Shown: positions 10,101 to 16,559 of the stretch, one piece after another
How the letters are laid out: each line of letters starts with the position of its first letter
Numbering within the stretch: position 1 is the first letter of the stretch
IMG/VR virus record: IMGVR_UViG_3300021962_000238
Location: 1-40,575 of that record
Source: a virus
Length of the DNA: 40,575 bases
Reading direction: 5' to 3' (one strand)
The notes under the pieces: generated by a model
Database searches by the model: none
What the model was told of the DNA's origin: nothing
Seen by the model: the letters and a program-made list of their open reading frames with translations, nothing else
Translations under genes and position numbers: made by a program

Positions 10101-12986
10101 CAGGCGGTGAAGATCATCCGCGACCTGGACGCTTTGCCCAACCGAGCCGAGGTGCGCGACTTCGCTCAGGAGCGCGTGCTCGATCCGAACTCCAACTCGT
10201 TCACGACTCGCCTGCAGATGGCCGTCGAAGGCATACCGTTCCCTGATGGCGCAACCCCTCCTAAGGGGTTCCAAATCATGGTCGATGGCTACCGCAAGAT
10301 GTTCTACGAGAGCGGTCGGTTCCTGCAGGAGGCCGGTCTCGTCACGAAGTTTGCGGATGGACGACTTGATCGGTTCACGGCGGATCCAAACCGTCATCGC
10401 TTCATCCGCATGATGACGCCCGAGTTCTACGACATCATTCGTGGATCGGAAAATGACCCGCGGTTCACGGCCCTCGTCGATGCGCTGGCAAACGGCAACG
10501 CTCGCACGCCAGAGCAAACGCGCGAGAGGCTGAGAAGCAAACTTGGTCGCGAACCAACTGACGCTGAGGTAACTGAAGCTCGCGACAAGCAGATTGCTGG
10601 TTTGAAGCAAAGCATCGTAGACGCTTTCAAGCCAGAGCTGAAGCAATCTACAGATGAGGCCATGCGCTCAGGCCGCGTGGAGTACAAGCCCGTTGAAAGA
10701 ACTATTGCTGCTGACTTCGCGCGCACGCTGAGGTTCTTCCCGACAACCATCAGGATTCCCGACAAGTTTGGAGGCCCGGATAGCAACGTCAACATCCTGG
10801 CTGACGATTTCGATTCGATTATCAGCCGCATGGCTGACGAGACTGGCCTGCGTTACGCAGTTGTCAACAACTTCGGCAACGACATCAGCATCGATCAAGC
10901 TCGACAGATTTCCGAACGAGACCCGTCTTTGCGCGAAGTGCTCTCCAGCTCGACCGTGTTGAGCAAGTTCGACCAAGCCATCAAGCGCCAAGGGCTTACT
11001 CGCTATTCCAAGCAAAATCTGGAGAACGTGCTTCGTCGAGTGCAGGACATTTCTGCGGCTTCGTTTGTTGATGCAAGAGGCAAGGTTAGTCGCTTCCTGA
11101 TGGCTGCTGAAGGCGAGCGCCGCATGGCCGAGCTGACGATTTCATCCGTTGCCAACCTTGTGGAACCTCTTGGTTCGCTGCCTGGCTTTGTGGGCAGCAA
11201 GCGCACGATGGAAGCGTTGAAGCGCACGTTGACCAGCCTTGGTCAGTATGCAGCAGATTCAGCGTTAGATGCCAAGAACGGCACGCGAACCGCGCTTTTC
11301 GAGGTGCGTGACGCTGCCATTCGCAACGGCGCGGTGATGACCGGCATCTCAACTCGCCTGTTCGACACCAACCGATTCTCCGGCAAGACGATGGAAGTGC
11401 TTCGCGCCATCGTTTCCGGCGGCTTCGAGTACACGCAGCAGTTTGCCGAGATCTGGGCTGCTGAGACCGGACGGGTGACCGTCGATTCGTGGAAGCAAGG
11501 CAAGTTCCTCAACATCGATAAGTTCATGCTGAGAAACCTTGGCTTCAACGATGCGCAGATCAACGCCTTCAAGACTGGCAACTTCTCGCCGGACCTTGAG
11601 AAGGCGTTCATCGGTCGCCTGTCGGGCGCGGCCACGGCCACGCAGACGACAACCAGGCGCAGCTACGTCATGGGCAACAAGTGGATCAACCTGGCGTTGC
11701 CATTCAACCGCTACTACCTGGGACGCATGAAGTTCGTGGCTCGCATGATGATCGAAGTGGCCAAGAGCAAGAATCAGGAAGATGCTCTTGGTGCAACACA
11801 TGCTGTTGCATCGCACTATTTTGGAACGGCTGTTACCGGAGCATTGGCCGTGTTCCTTATGCAGTCGCTTTATACGCTAAGTCCAAAAGAAGTAGCTTTG
11901 AAGATGGCTCGCGAAGCTGTTGGCAATCCTAGCGATGACCTTGTGACGCGGATTAACAACCTCGTTGGCTACTCAGCGAAAATGTATGTTTCGCAGACCT
12001 TTGCCGGTCCAGGCATCGGTGCCGTTGGATCTCTGTTCGATCCATCCCAGCCTGTGCAGTCTGGAGCCAGGGCCGTATTGCCGTTCGACTACTGGAACTC
12101 CATCAAGGATGCACTCAACAGCAGCGGTCCTTACCGTGGCATGAACTTCTGGGAGAAGCTATCCGTGTCCATGGAGCGAGCCACGCCCGCTGCCAAAATG
12201 GTCAACCGGCTTGTCTCGTCCTTCACAGTTGACGAGTTGGCCAACGATGTGGCTCGCATCGTCAACGATGTGAACGAGCTGGAGCGCGAGAACAGGGAGA
12301 CGTACCTGATCACTGGCGCCATCCCCGAGAAGAAGGTCGAGTTCCACAGGGCTGTCAGGGACCTCATGAAGGAGTTCCGCCGAGGCATGAAGCCAGACAG
12401 CCCCGAGGTGATGGAGAAGATAGACGAAGCCCTCAAGGTTGGCGTTGGCGAAGACCTGCGAGCCGCCATTCGCAGCATGAAGAACTTGGAAGGCCAAGAC
12501 ATTCCCGTTGATCTGCGCAAGAAAGTTGTAGACCGCATCGGCGTAGAGAACTTCCAAAAGCTGCAGGCTTACGATGATGCTATCGATGACCTGGCCGACA
12601 GCGTGCCTCGCTACAAGGGCAAGCTGCCTGACGAGCGAGCTGACTTCAAGAATCGCCTGGACGAAGCCGCTGTGCTTTGGGAGCTGAAGGATTTCACCAG
12701 CGTGGACGACATCAAGAAGGACGCTCAGTTCCTCGCCGTCCGCGATCTGGTCAGAGTCAAGGACCCCAACGGTCGCATCTCAGCAGACGCACAGGATGCG
12801 TTGAGGCGTCTCTCCAGGAAGCTGGCTGCATTCCCTGATGCGTTGCCTGCTGCCATCGGGGAGCAGGAGGCCAAGAAGATGGTTCGCCAAGGCTTGCGAA
12901 TCCACCTGATCTACAACGCTCTGCGAAAGGACGCATCCGATGCCGCCGAGGTTGAACTTGATCGGCAGGATGCGTCCAAGAAGTGA
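4179..12986 (+). CDS. giant (2935 aa) multidomain internal/ejection-type protein
   Basis: Covers over a fifth of the window. Visible parts: Pro-rich N-terminus (residues 57-75), Gly/Ala hydrophobic stretches (about 307-356, 436-460, 543-562), long helical/coiled-coil segments (about 590-1110), a globular part (about 1065-1240), a Pro/Glu linker (about 1430-1500), a lower-GC tandem duplication (about 1620-1870), and a long helical C-terminal region (about 1905-2935) with LALPFNRYY near 2503 and a membrane-like segment near 2550-2570. Giant proteins in this gene position, after two smaller internal proteins, are commonly ejected virion proteins; large-polyvalent-type proteins have similar architecture. 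I see no catalytic motif for transglycosylase, protease or RNA polymerase. It stops back-to-back with ssb on the other strand. Confidence 0.7.
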   Translation: MTNFEGPKDRVAPIRPDEELNEETEVLNAGQAISPQAQDPQQKKALPSVPTSGQGPGVPTPAPAPTPGPAPTPGGVDLGGLRGVISGKKVAAPALQPQGVQEPKPTPTGVSNSATRGTPRFAQRFEEALRTERVRTAIDNGIPMSQLDSIDIPLARQKEIEDSITGAMADTEDNFFDTFANFMGELGEGTMEAGKTALMTAPEALFSWVPNGATNAANYVNTASVMMSGDKARMENLQKRWAAQETLRDEAALKKMAPEQIQQLIADSQLETTEAEEFFTDTTGKLSVYSLLPKDTQLAVRAQQALNPVATAATEVAGQIVQYAPTPWGGAVGAVTKTASVPGLLTRTVENLLKAGVQKAVVKPFSASKFGAGLNRMMASEAFRPLRAAKASPMGKFLSKVADLNMTDLATSGLSSALVDSLFGDAKATAQERVWNGMVMGMVGYTGYKVAANVSKLYSNKFIFDKLPEDARRQIANGDDLMRVAVKNGVGRLHPVVAKTLSVGLESFGNAWVDTHELMKSMSVLYNSDEHTDKEIEEAKSRLVGIVGGSFLGTLWGRVGNRPVWADYVQKNPELADNKLYMQEVEARYAKRMQGYQENIARTTEEIAALRRNIGLGAKPGEINIEYTRSLVGDIERAIGVNEWMESQGAGKVGVARLVNSAQQAADRYMDLAFSRAVQGGPTGETLAAAREQGIKDIDNTFTELYREMDAELGEKVSKGMSAGEEAKLREQGVAALTLARDKSKALLDANIDRGIMELFNKHQQAQMQLAESQRVIDASTQVARENILGTALSGMTPEQRSRLGSEALVGHQTTIFGAGAKMVDRLFSTQWRNQFQVEGVDRPWSAKKFSNEAESNIDAAAASATEEVNSRYDRMEKESGENFQPQREAELRAVQESASAAKEFFNQSLRDQQSDMRSRWDHARAQIAIAQGVNVDQLGNAGTINTKLEELRALRAAETDPAKRRQIDEEINKQKDALRGAEQALKRFVDSEDMIRSTSMDALKQMHDEANERQKASHQQWQADQQARLERAEQIKLSNEKAYERAKMAMTQGLPRGEDETKAFTALTKHGGWFATLRHPQTGFIQYYPNGGDQRLFVRGSGDNFEVMINRDVLDLFPDDIPEYLSQANDELSSVANKLDTQATFSLTGDAAHKLISDINYLMMANQMRGHATFTRNGIKPLPPYGGGVYVLDGKSYIRGADGKYRSKWAAAGNAREEKMFDSTVVAESMVRRIDQLQQTLASEQDPKVREKLTADITAMNEALAKERAEIAKRLSEPDNIFVSHDPGKYELLDRQLKDPTTWNRHSEANPIVKLWINFVTRDLRNVAMSDESLLSPYMAIEAAMDMAARGQEDDPFVLEMVKFLESIPEPADALRESGMDASEIMHRLAMEMGAIGMGRGNAESSIAKMTKAVQENQAKMEQEGLIRRAAEEGKQPPPEEPPADEGGEPVEPTPKPTEGPVAAEERPPVEAEPEPAPRPAEAKPTKKRTRKVKTQQGQELPFTSMTDLVDAKPMESSMEDRPAWEMDINEFMQQNLKGEVDPEAEQEMTKFYYQRVLAAAAEGKPVNPEYVRDAEAMVESGDIEAPAGYKAAKKKTVVGLEAEQGPELTPEERKRRASYPIAQHNVTSMLVRQFKDKGLYTGDLKGGDINLTHKGRDLHDVLYDMQIDAEDPNNQDTGKDISMRVEVEVEAGDNRFKEEDIFIERINGQWSMRFASDAKGKERGIFGTQRPVDDLTADNIAHKVIQPAVEKILGIKDNARLARRPLTQMVVVPEGGNINQMLKILKDEGHPIREVAKDNKDQKVVSLVDVVQEIGTANDDGSDVSFEIVNTNSNEWSGGKVKTHIFPRVFLERKNGQWSVRNLQGKVIPVAIGGEAPAKAPAAKPGKKGRVIKGSPGDPELGGTIIFDPVEWNRAVRRTAAKAKESISYASNRLVQFFGSDAEFIKNIDADTGQRMEQLHDDDRRVRGELHYQAVKIIRDLDALPNRAEVRDFAQERVLDPNSNSFTTRLQMAVEGIPFPDGATPPKGFQIMVDGYRKMFYESGRFLQEAGLVTKFADGRLDRFTADPNRHRFIRMMTPEFYDIIRGSENDPRFTALVDALANGNARTPEQTRERLRSKLGREPTDAEVTEARDKQIAGLKQSIVDAFKPELKQSTDEAMRSGRVEYKPVERTIAADFARTLRFFPTTIRIPDKFGGPDSNVNILADDFDSIISRMADETGLRYAVVNNFGNDISIDQARQISERDPSLREVLSSSTVLSKFDQAIKRQGLTRYSKQNLENVLRRVQDISAASFVDARGKVSRFLMAAEGERRMAELTISSVANLVEPLGSLPGFVGSKRTMEALKRTLTSLGQYAADSALDAKNGTRTALFEVRDAAIRNGAVMTGISTRLFDTNRFSGKTMEVLRAIVSGGFEYTQQFAEIWAAETGRVTVDSWKQGKFLNIDKFMLRNLGFNDAQINAFKTGNFSPDLEKAFIGRLSGAATATQTTTRRSYVMGNKWINLALPFNRYYLGRMKFVARMMIEVAKSKNQEDALGATHAVASHYFGTAVTGALAVFLMQSLYTLSPKEVALKMAREAVGNPSDDLVTRINNLVGYSAKMYVSQTFAGPGIGAVGSLFDPSQPVQSGARAVLPFDYWNSIKDALNSSGPYRGMNFWEKLSVSMERATPAAKMVNRLVSSFTVDELANDVARIVNDVNELERENRETYLITGAIPEKKVEFHRAVRDLMKEFRRGMKPDSPEVMEKIDEALKVGVGEDLRAAIRSMKNLEGQDIPVDLRKKVVDRIGVENFQKLQAYDDAIDDLADSVPRYKGKLPDERADFKNRLDEAAVLWELKDFTSVDDIKKDAQFLAVRDLVRVKDPNGRISADAQDALRRLSRKLAAFPDALPAAIGEQEAKKMVRQGLRIHLIYNALRKDASDAAEVELDRQDASKK

Positions 12987-13364
12987 TCAGAACGGAGCTT
13001 CGTCGAGGTTGATGGCCGCCTTCTTCGGAGGAGGCGCGTCATCACCGCCGCGTTCGGGCTTCATCAGCAGGCTGGCCCGCTCGACAACGAGCGACAGCTT
13101 GCTGCGCTTCTCGCCGTCCTTCTCCCAGGTGTCCTGCTCGATGCGGCCCTGCAGGTACACCGGGTTGCCGCGCTTTGCACCCTTCAAGTCCTCAGCCGAG
13201 TAGCTGAACGCCCTGAAGTCGATGAAGTGCGGCTTCTTCTCCTCGCCGACCTTGGTGTTGTAGGCCACCGTTCCCGAGGCCCAGAACGTACCCTTCTGCG
13301 AGGTACGGAACTCAGGATCCTTGACCAAGTGTCCAAGGATCACAACGTGACAGTAGTTAGGCAT
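12987..13364 (-). CDS. ssb: single-stranded DNA-binding protein
   Basis: Binds ssDNA during replication and recombination. The OB-fold family pattern is clear: NYCHVVILGHLVKDPEFR at the N-terminus, a VYLQGRIEQDTWEKDGEKR strand pair, and an acidic C-terminal tip ending DEAPF, which in bacterial SSBs docks partner proteins. The ATG at 13364 is preferred because GAGGA lies 9 nt upstream; an ATG at 13373 sits directly on that GAGGA. 125 residues, shorter than typical bacterial SSB (about 160-180), mainly in the linker. Last gene of the leftward cassette; it overlaps the nuclease gene upstream, and its stop abuts the giant gene's stop. Confidence 0.93.
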   Translation of the reverse strand: MPNYCHVVILGHLVKDPEFRTSQKGTFWASGTVAYNTKVGEEKKPHFIDFRAFSYSAEDLKGAKRGNPVYLQGRIEQDTWEKDGEKRSKLSLVVERASLLMKPERGGDDAPPPKKAAINLDEAPF

Positions 13365-13698
13365 CTGATTCATTCCTCAGTTCTTGCGCGCGAACTAGTT
13401 CAAGGAAGTCGCCTGCGCGCATAACGACTACCCAATCTTGGTTGTTCTTCTTCCAGGCGACGTAGGGTCGGCTGCCGTCCGGCATCTCGTCCTGCGCCTG
13501 CTTGAGCGCCCCGTGGATGTTCAGCACGGACCTGAACTTGACCTCAGGGTGCCATCCTGCTGGCCCACCGACAACGTCGGGGGAATCGGGGCTGCCAGCG
13601 TACTGCTGGCCACGCCTGGCATCGGGCCAGCCGGTGGCGCGCAGCACATCGCGCCACATCAGCTCGCCCCTCTTGCCCTTCTGTCGGCTGTTGACCAT
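13357..13698 (-). CDS. PD-(D/E)XK nuclease, Holliday-junction-resolvase-like
   Basis: 113 residues. An N-terminal SRQKGKRGELMWRDVLR helix supplies a conserved Glu (E12), then SPDVVG gives Asp41 and HPEVKF gives E52-x-K54, together the E...D...ExK active site of small Hjc-type resolvases and related phage nucleases. It likely cleaves branched DNA arising in recombination or packaging. ATG at 13698 is chosen for its GGAGG 8 nt upstream and TGATG overlap with the preceding gene; a GTG at 13713 would start within it. It sits between an unknown gene and ssb in a recombination cassette, which fits. Substrate is inferred from family and context. Confidence 0.8.
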   Translation of the reverse strand: MVNSRQKGKRGELMWRDVLRATGWPDARRGQQYAGSPDSPDVVGGPAGWHPEVKFRSVLNIHGALKQAQDEMPDGSRPYVAWKKNNQDWVVVMRAGDFLELVRAQELRNESDA

Positions 13699-14003
13699 CA
13701 GTTGAGCCTCCACTGCTCGTCGGCCTCTCGCTGCTCCTGCTGTGTTTCGGCCTCTGGGCCTTCCACCTCACGGAACATGGGATAGCCGTCGCTGTCGATG
13801 CTCTCGATCTGCAACACCTCGCGATCCCACTTGTCGATGAGGTCGCGCGTGTTGCGCATCATGGCAAGGATCTTCAGGATCCTGATGGCATCGTTGTCCT
13901 CGATGCCGCCAGGGAAGTCGCGCACGATCCTGAGAGCATCCTGCACCCTTATCTCTTCCGGCTCGACGCTGTCGATTGGAAACATCTCGTCAAAGTGCGT
14001 CAC
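13698..14003 (-). CDS. hypothetical protein, 101 aa
   Basis: GTG start overlaps the stop of the gene before it (GTGA), and its own TGA overlaps the resolvase ATG by one base. The product is acidic, helical and without cysteines or membrane segments; a NDAIRILKILAMMRNTRDLIDKW helix dominates the middle and the tail is Glu/Gln-rich. I do not recognise a family. Context suggests an accessory factor of DNA recombination or replication; nothing more is shown. Confidence 0.65.
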   Translation of the reverse strand: MTHFDEMFPIDSVEPEEIRVQDALRIVRDFPGGIEDNDAIRILKILAMMRNTRDLIDKWDREVLQIESIDSDGYPMFREVEGPEAETQQEQREADEQWRLN

Positions 14004-14161
14004 TTACTCACCTCCTTCTCCAACTCCACGACCTGCAGGCGCAGGTAGTCGATCATGTCCAGCAGCTCACGCACCGCCGAGAGGTGAAGCTCGACGGTGT
14101 TGCCACCGCGAGCCTCGACCTCTTCGCACAGGTGCCTGACCGTTTCGGTCATGTGCTTCAC
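14000..14161 (-). CDS. small helical protein, 53 aa
   Basis: Begins at a GTG overlapping the nuclease stop (GTGA), with GGAGG about 12 nt upstream; an internal ATG at 14152 would give 50 residues. The product is one or two amphipathic helices (TVELHLSAVRELLDMIDYLRL then QVVELEKEVSK) that could form a coiled coil. No known family. It is flanked by overlapping genes on both sides, which argues that it is translated. Confidence 0.55.
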   Translation of the reverse strand: MKHMTETVRHLCEEVEARGGNTVELHLSAVRELLDMIDYLRLQVVELEKEVSK

Positions 14162-14934
14162 GATGGCACCGTCCCTCCGTGATCCTTTTCGCACTGTTCC
14201 CAGTACGCACACCAGCGTTTGCTGCACATCATGTTCTGGCGATTGGGCAGGAAGTCGCCACTCTGCACGCTGGCGTTGATCTGCCTCTTCGCACCGACAA
14301 GCTGCGAGACCGCGCCGCGCACATCCCTGGGCGTGACAGTCGTCTGGATGACCTGCGTCTTGGGCACCTTGGTCTTGACCGCAACATCCCACTGCACCTG
14401 GTTGGTGCCGACCGCCTCAGCGTAGATTGGCACCTGCAGGCTGCGCTGAATGTCGGCCTCGGACATCGACTTGGCCTTGGTCTTCAGCTCATGCACCACT
14501 TTGTGGTTGTCGCCCACCTGCGCGACCGTGTCCACGATGCCGTGGATCTGCGTCCCATCATCAGCGATGAGGTTTGCAGGCACCTGGACGCCCACAGGCT
14601 GCACGGTGACGGCAATGTCGTTACGCCACAAGGTGGCCAAGGTCGTGCCTTGGTCGAGCAGCTTGGCAGGATCCTCGTCCTCCCACAGCTCGACCTGCAC
14701 CTTGGCCTTGTCCCACTCTGCAGCGAACAGGTCGGCCGTGTCGTTGGCCGTCTCGCCCGTGACCATCTTCAGGCTGTAGACGGCGTTGGACATGTTGTCG
14801 AACGCCTTCCCGAACGCCAGGGCGGCGCTCGGGGGAGACTTCAGGCCATCAACATACCTGTACTTCCACTGGGCCTGGCAACGCAGCCACATCGCGGCCT
14901 GCGATGGGCTGATGTACTTGGGGATCTCAGACAC
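14158..14934 (-). CDS. RecB/Cas4-family Fe-S exonuclease
   Basis: 258 residues. Motifs of the RecB-type PD-(D/E)XK fold are visible: SPSQAAMWLRC helix, G-I-V-D135, E149-L-K151, and the QxxxY motif (Q167 to Y171). Four cysteines follow the iron-staple pattern of AddB and Cas4: C20 near the N-terminus and C237, C242, C248 at the C-terminus, so a 4Fe-4S cluster is likely. The His usual in motif I is not seen (GKAFD in its place). Start GTG has GGAGG 6 nt upstream and lies 8 nt inside the previous gene. Likely partner of the ERF annealing protein: it would generate single-stranded ends for annealing. Confidence 0.85.
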   Translation of the reverse strand: MSEIPKYISPSQAAMWLRCQAQWKYRYVDGLKSPPSAALAFGKAFDNMSNAVYSLKMVTGETANDTADLFAAEWDKAKVQVELWEDEDPAKLLDQGTTLATLWRNDIAVTVQPVGVQVPANLIADDGTQIHGIVDTVAQVGDNHKVVHELKTKAKSMSEADIQRSLQVPIYAEAVGTNQVQWDVAVKTKVPKTQVIQTTVTPRDVRGAVSQLVGAKRQINASVQSGDFLPNRQNMMCSKRWCAYWEQCEKDHGGTVPS

Positions 14935-15319
14935 TGGATGCCTCCTTGATCTTCTTGGCCAGCTCATCGATGAGGTTCTGGCTCGACATCTGATCCATCT
15001 CGGCCTCGATCTCTTCATCAACACACATGCCGATGAAGCGCCTGTTCTCGACATGCTTGGTCGCCAGCTCCTGGGCGGTCTGGGCGTATTCCCACAGCGC
15101 CCAGTACTCGTAGCTGGACTGCGCGAGATGCATCTCGAACAACCAGGTGACAGCAACGGCGCACTCGCGCGGCTTCATGCCGCCATCCATGGCCGCCTGC
15201 CGAAACAGACGCTGCAGAGCAAACCGGATCACCGACATGCGCTTGCGCGCGGCCAATGCCTGACGCTCCCAGCTCTCCGACAGCACGACCTCCTTGGTTT
15301 CCACGTTGGTCTCGGTCAC
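14927..15319 (-). CDS. hypothetical protein, 130 aa
   Basis: GTG start overlaps the ERF stop (GTGA) with GGAGG 6 nt upstream. The product is all-helical in appearance (ERQALAARKRMSVIRFALQRL, then WLFEMHLAQSSYEYWALWEYAQTAQ), acidic at the C-terminus, and without recognisable motifs. It sits between the annealing protein and the exonuclease, so it may be a small partner of that pair. Family unknown to me. Confidence 0.65.
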   Translation of the reverse strand: MTETNVETKEVVLSESWERQALAARKRMSVIRFALQRLFRQAAMDGGMKPRECAVAVTWLFEMHLAQSSYEYWALWEYAQTAQELATKHVENRRFIGMCVDEEIEAEMDQMSSQNLIDELAKKIKEASSV

Positions 15320-15906
15320 TGGGCACCTCCCAGCTCTGCGAGGCGGCTGCGGTAAGCTGCCGCGACCGTGTCCTTGTCGGTTGCCTTGAACCACAGGCAA
15401 CGCTTGGCCATGACCTGCAGCGCGCCCACGGTCGTGCAGGTCTTGAACGCCGACACGGCCTCCTCGACCAGCTCGAACTGCACCAGCTCGCCCTGCGGCT
15501 GCGCCTTGGGTGCAGCGGCCTTGCGCGGCGTGGCAGCCTCGCCATCATCGTCGTCGTCGGCACCTGCAATGCCGCACAAGGCCATCAGGGAATAGCGGCG
15601 CAGGTAGGACATCACGCTGCCAAACTCCTGCGGCCCGCTCTTCGACACCGCCAGCGGCACCGACGAGCTGATGGACTCGCCGCTAGTGTGCAGCAGGCGC
15701 GTCACCAGCATCGAGTGTGCTCCTGGGGCCGAGCTGTCGATGACTTGCGTCACCGCCAACCCGTGCTTGGCCAGCACCGGCCGGACTGCCGACAGCACGT
15801 TGTGCAGGTCTGCGTACCTGGACTTGAAATGAGGGTTCGTCGAATCCTTGACGGGATCACGCACCTCGGACTGGAACGCCACTAACGCTTTCGCTAGCTC
15901 AGACAT
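15316..15906 (-). CDS. erf: ERF-family single-strand annealing protein
   Basis: 196 residues. ERF proteins anneal complementary single strands in phage recombination and circularisation. The family pattern is visible: MSELAKALVAFQ at the start, NPHFKSRYADLHNVL (residues about 25-39), RPVLAKHGLAV, and the SYLRRYSLMALCGIAG segment followed by an Asp run. The C-terminal part is a linker (Ala/Pro/Lys) plus a helical tail. ATG at 15906 is supported by GGAG about 7 nt upstream; the longer upstream frame lacks this. Overlaps the HTH gene before it and the unknown after it. Works with the nuclease at 14158 and SSB. Confidence 0.88.
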   Translation of the reverse strand: MSELAKALVAFQSEVRDPVKDSTNPHFKSRYADLHNVLSAVRPVLAKHGLAVTQVIDSSAPGAHSMLVTRLLHTSGESISSSVPLAVSKSGPQEFGSVMSYLRRYSLMALCGIAGADDDDDGEAATPRKAAAPKAQPQGELVQFELVEEAVSAFKTCTTVGALQVMAKRCLWFKATDKDTVAAAYRSRLAELGGAQ

Positions 15907-16168
15907 CTTGCTCTCCAAAATCGTGCTCACTGTACCACCCACGCAGCCGGAGCACGGACCGGCCGGAAGGCAAACTCACACCACGCAGCCACTGGTGATA
16001 CTGGCGCAGCGACACGCGGGCGACCCTGCAGAGATCCTGCTTGGTCATGCCCGCTGCCGTCCGCGCTGCTTCGACATCGAAGCCCAGCAGCTCGGTCAAC
16101 TCGGTCTGCTGCGTCACCATGCGCGCCACCATGCACTGGCGATGCCAAGGCCGCAGCAGATCCACCAC
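15899..16168 (-). CDS. HTH (XRE/Cro-like) DNA-binding protein
   Basis: A helix-turn-helix is visible: AARTAAGMTKQDLCRVARVSLRQYHQWLRG, with the Q-x-x-L and the recognition helix SLRQYHQWL. The rest is short, so it is essentially one DNA-binding domain. The start is uncertain: GTG at 16168 (89 aa) is the longest; ATGs at 16132 or 16120 give 77 or 73 residues, and the last is preceded by a weak GGTGG. It overlaps the ERF start by 8 nt. It may regulate the leftward cassette; the hairpins at 16411-16541 are possible operators. Regulation is inferred. Confidence 0.65.
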   Translation of the reverse strand: MVDLLRPWHRQCMVARMVTQQTELTELLGFDVEAARTAAGMTKQDLCRVARVSLRQYHQWLRGVSLPSGRSVLRLRGWYSEHDFGEQDV

Positions 16169-16195
16169 AAGACGGACACCGTCCGCCGTCCACGA

Positions 16196-16282
16196 TTAGC
16201 GTCGGCCACGGAGAAACCTCCCGATGGCCGACGCCACGACGAACGACAGGACAACGTAGGCCAGGACGCACCAGAAGGTCAC
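16196..16282 (-). CDS. 28-residue membrane peptide
   Basis: A GTG at 16282 overlaps the stop of the zinc-ribbon gene (GTGA) and opens a frame to TAA at 16196. The product is a single transmembrane helix (WCVLAYVVLSFVVASAIG) ending in a basic FLRGRR, so the tail should face the cytoplasm. Such miniature membrane proteins are common in phages but seldom annotated. Translational coupling and the clean hydrophobic-then-basic layout support it. Function unknown. Confidence 0.55.
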   Translation of the reverse strand: MTFWCVLAYVVLSFVVASAIGRFLRGRR

Positions 16283-16398
16283 TGCTCGACCTCCCAGGCG
16301 TACTCGCAACCGCAGGCCCGGCACCGGACCCAGAACAGCACACCGAGCTGGCCCAGCTCGACGGCCTCATCTCCACAACATGCAGGACAGCAACACAT
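16279..16398 (-). CDS. 39-aa zinc-ribbon protein (Lar-like pattern)
   Basis: An ideal AAGGAGG lies 5 nt upstream of the ATG at 16398. The product begins MCCCPACCGDE and later has WVRCRACGCEY, giving two cysteine knuckles about 20 residues apart, the spacing seen in small Lar-type zinc ribbons of phages. Lar alleviates type I restriction in Rac prophage; similarity here is only in the cysteine pattern. It is the first gene of the leftward cassette, so it would be made early. Several adjacent cysteines (CCC, CC) are unusual. Confidence 0.65.
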   Translation of the reverse strand: MCCCPACCGDEAVELGQLGVLFWVRCRACGCEYAWEVEQ

Positions 16399-16410
16399 AC
16401 ATACCTCCTT

Positions 16411-16426
16411 GCGACCACTCGGTCGC
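16411..16426. repeat. short inverted repeat in leader of leftward cassette
   Basis: GCGACC and GGTCGC form a perfect 6-bp stem with a 4-nt loop, 13 nt upstream of the first leftward gene and just beyond its ribosome-binding site. It could be an operator or a leader hairpin. Confidence 0.4.
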
Positions 16427-16484
16427 ATGGGGCGCACCCTTACCAGACCGCGCGGCCCGGCGCACGCGCGAATCCGCAGAATCT

Positions 16485-16541
16485 TGTTGTGTGCGCAACA
16501 CCGCGCGCTACTTTGCGCGCTCCTTCGGCGGGTGCCGAAGG
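16485..16541. repeat. three consecutive hairpins between divergent genes
   Basis: Three perfect inverted repeats follow one another: GTTG/CAAC (16485-16499), GCGCGC/GCGCGC with a TACTTT loop (16503-16520), and CCTTCGGC/GCCGAAGG with a 4-nt loop (16522-16541). The last ends about 10 nt before the GGAG of the rightward gene. The rest of 16399-16559 shows no gene and no strong promoter. Confidence 0.5.
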
Positions 16542-16559
16542 CAAACCAAGGAGACGCAG

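Noticed and set aside
4179-12986. Giant protein as an N4-like virion RNA polymerase
   Set aside because: Size and virion position are suggestive, but I cannot find the T7-like polymerase motifs (conserved Asp, Lys, Tyr blocks) in the translation, and the phage encodes a sigma factor instead.
15893-15903. Copy of an origin iteron (GCTAGCTCAGA) at the start of the ERF gene
   Set aside because: It is a single copy, encodes the common start SELA, and GCTAGC occurs at several other unrelated places.
16484-16514. Promoter TTGTTG ... TACTTT before the 16560 gene
   Set aside because: Only 3 of 6 matches in each box and a 19-nt spacer; both boxes lie in hairpin sequences.
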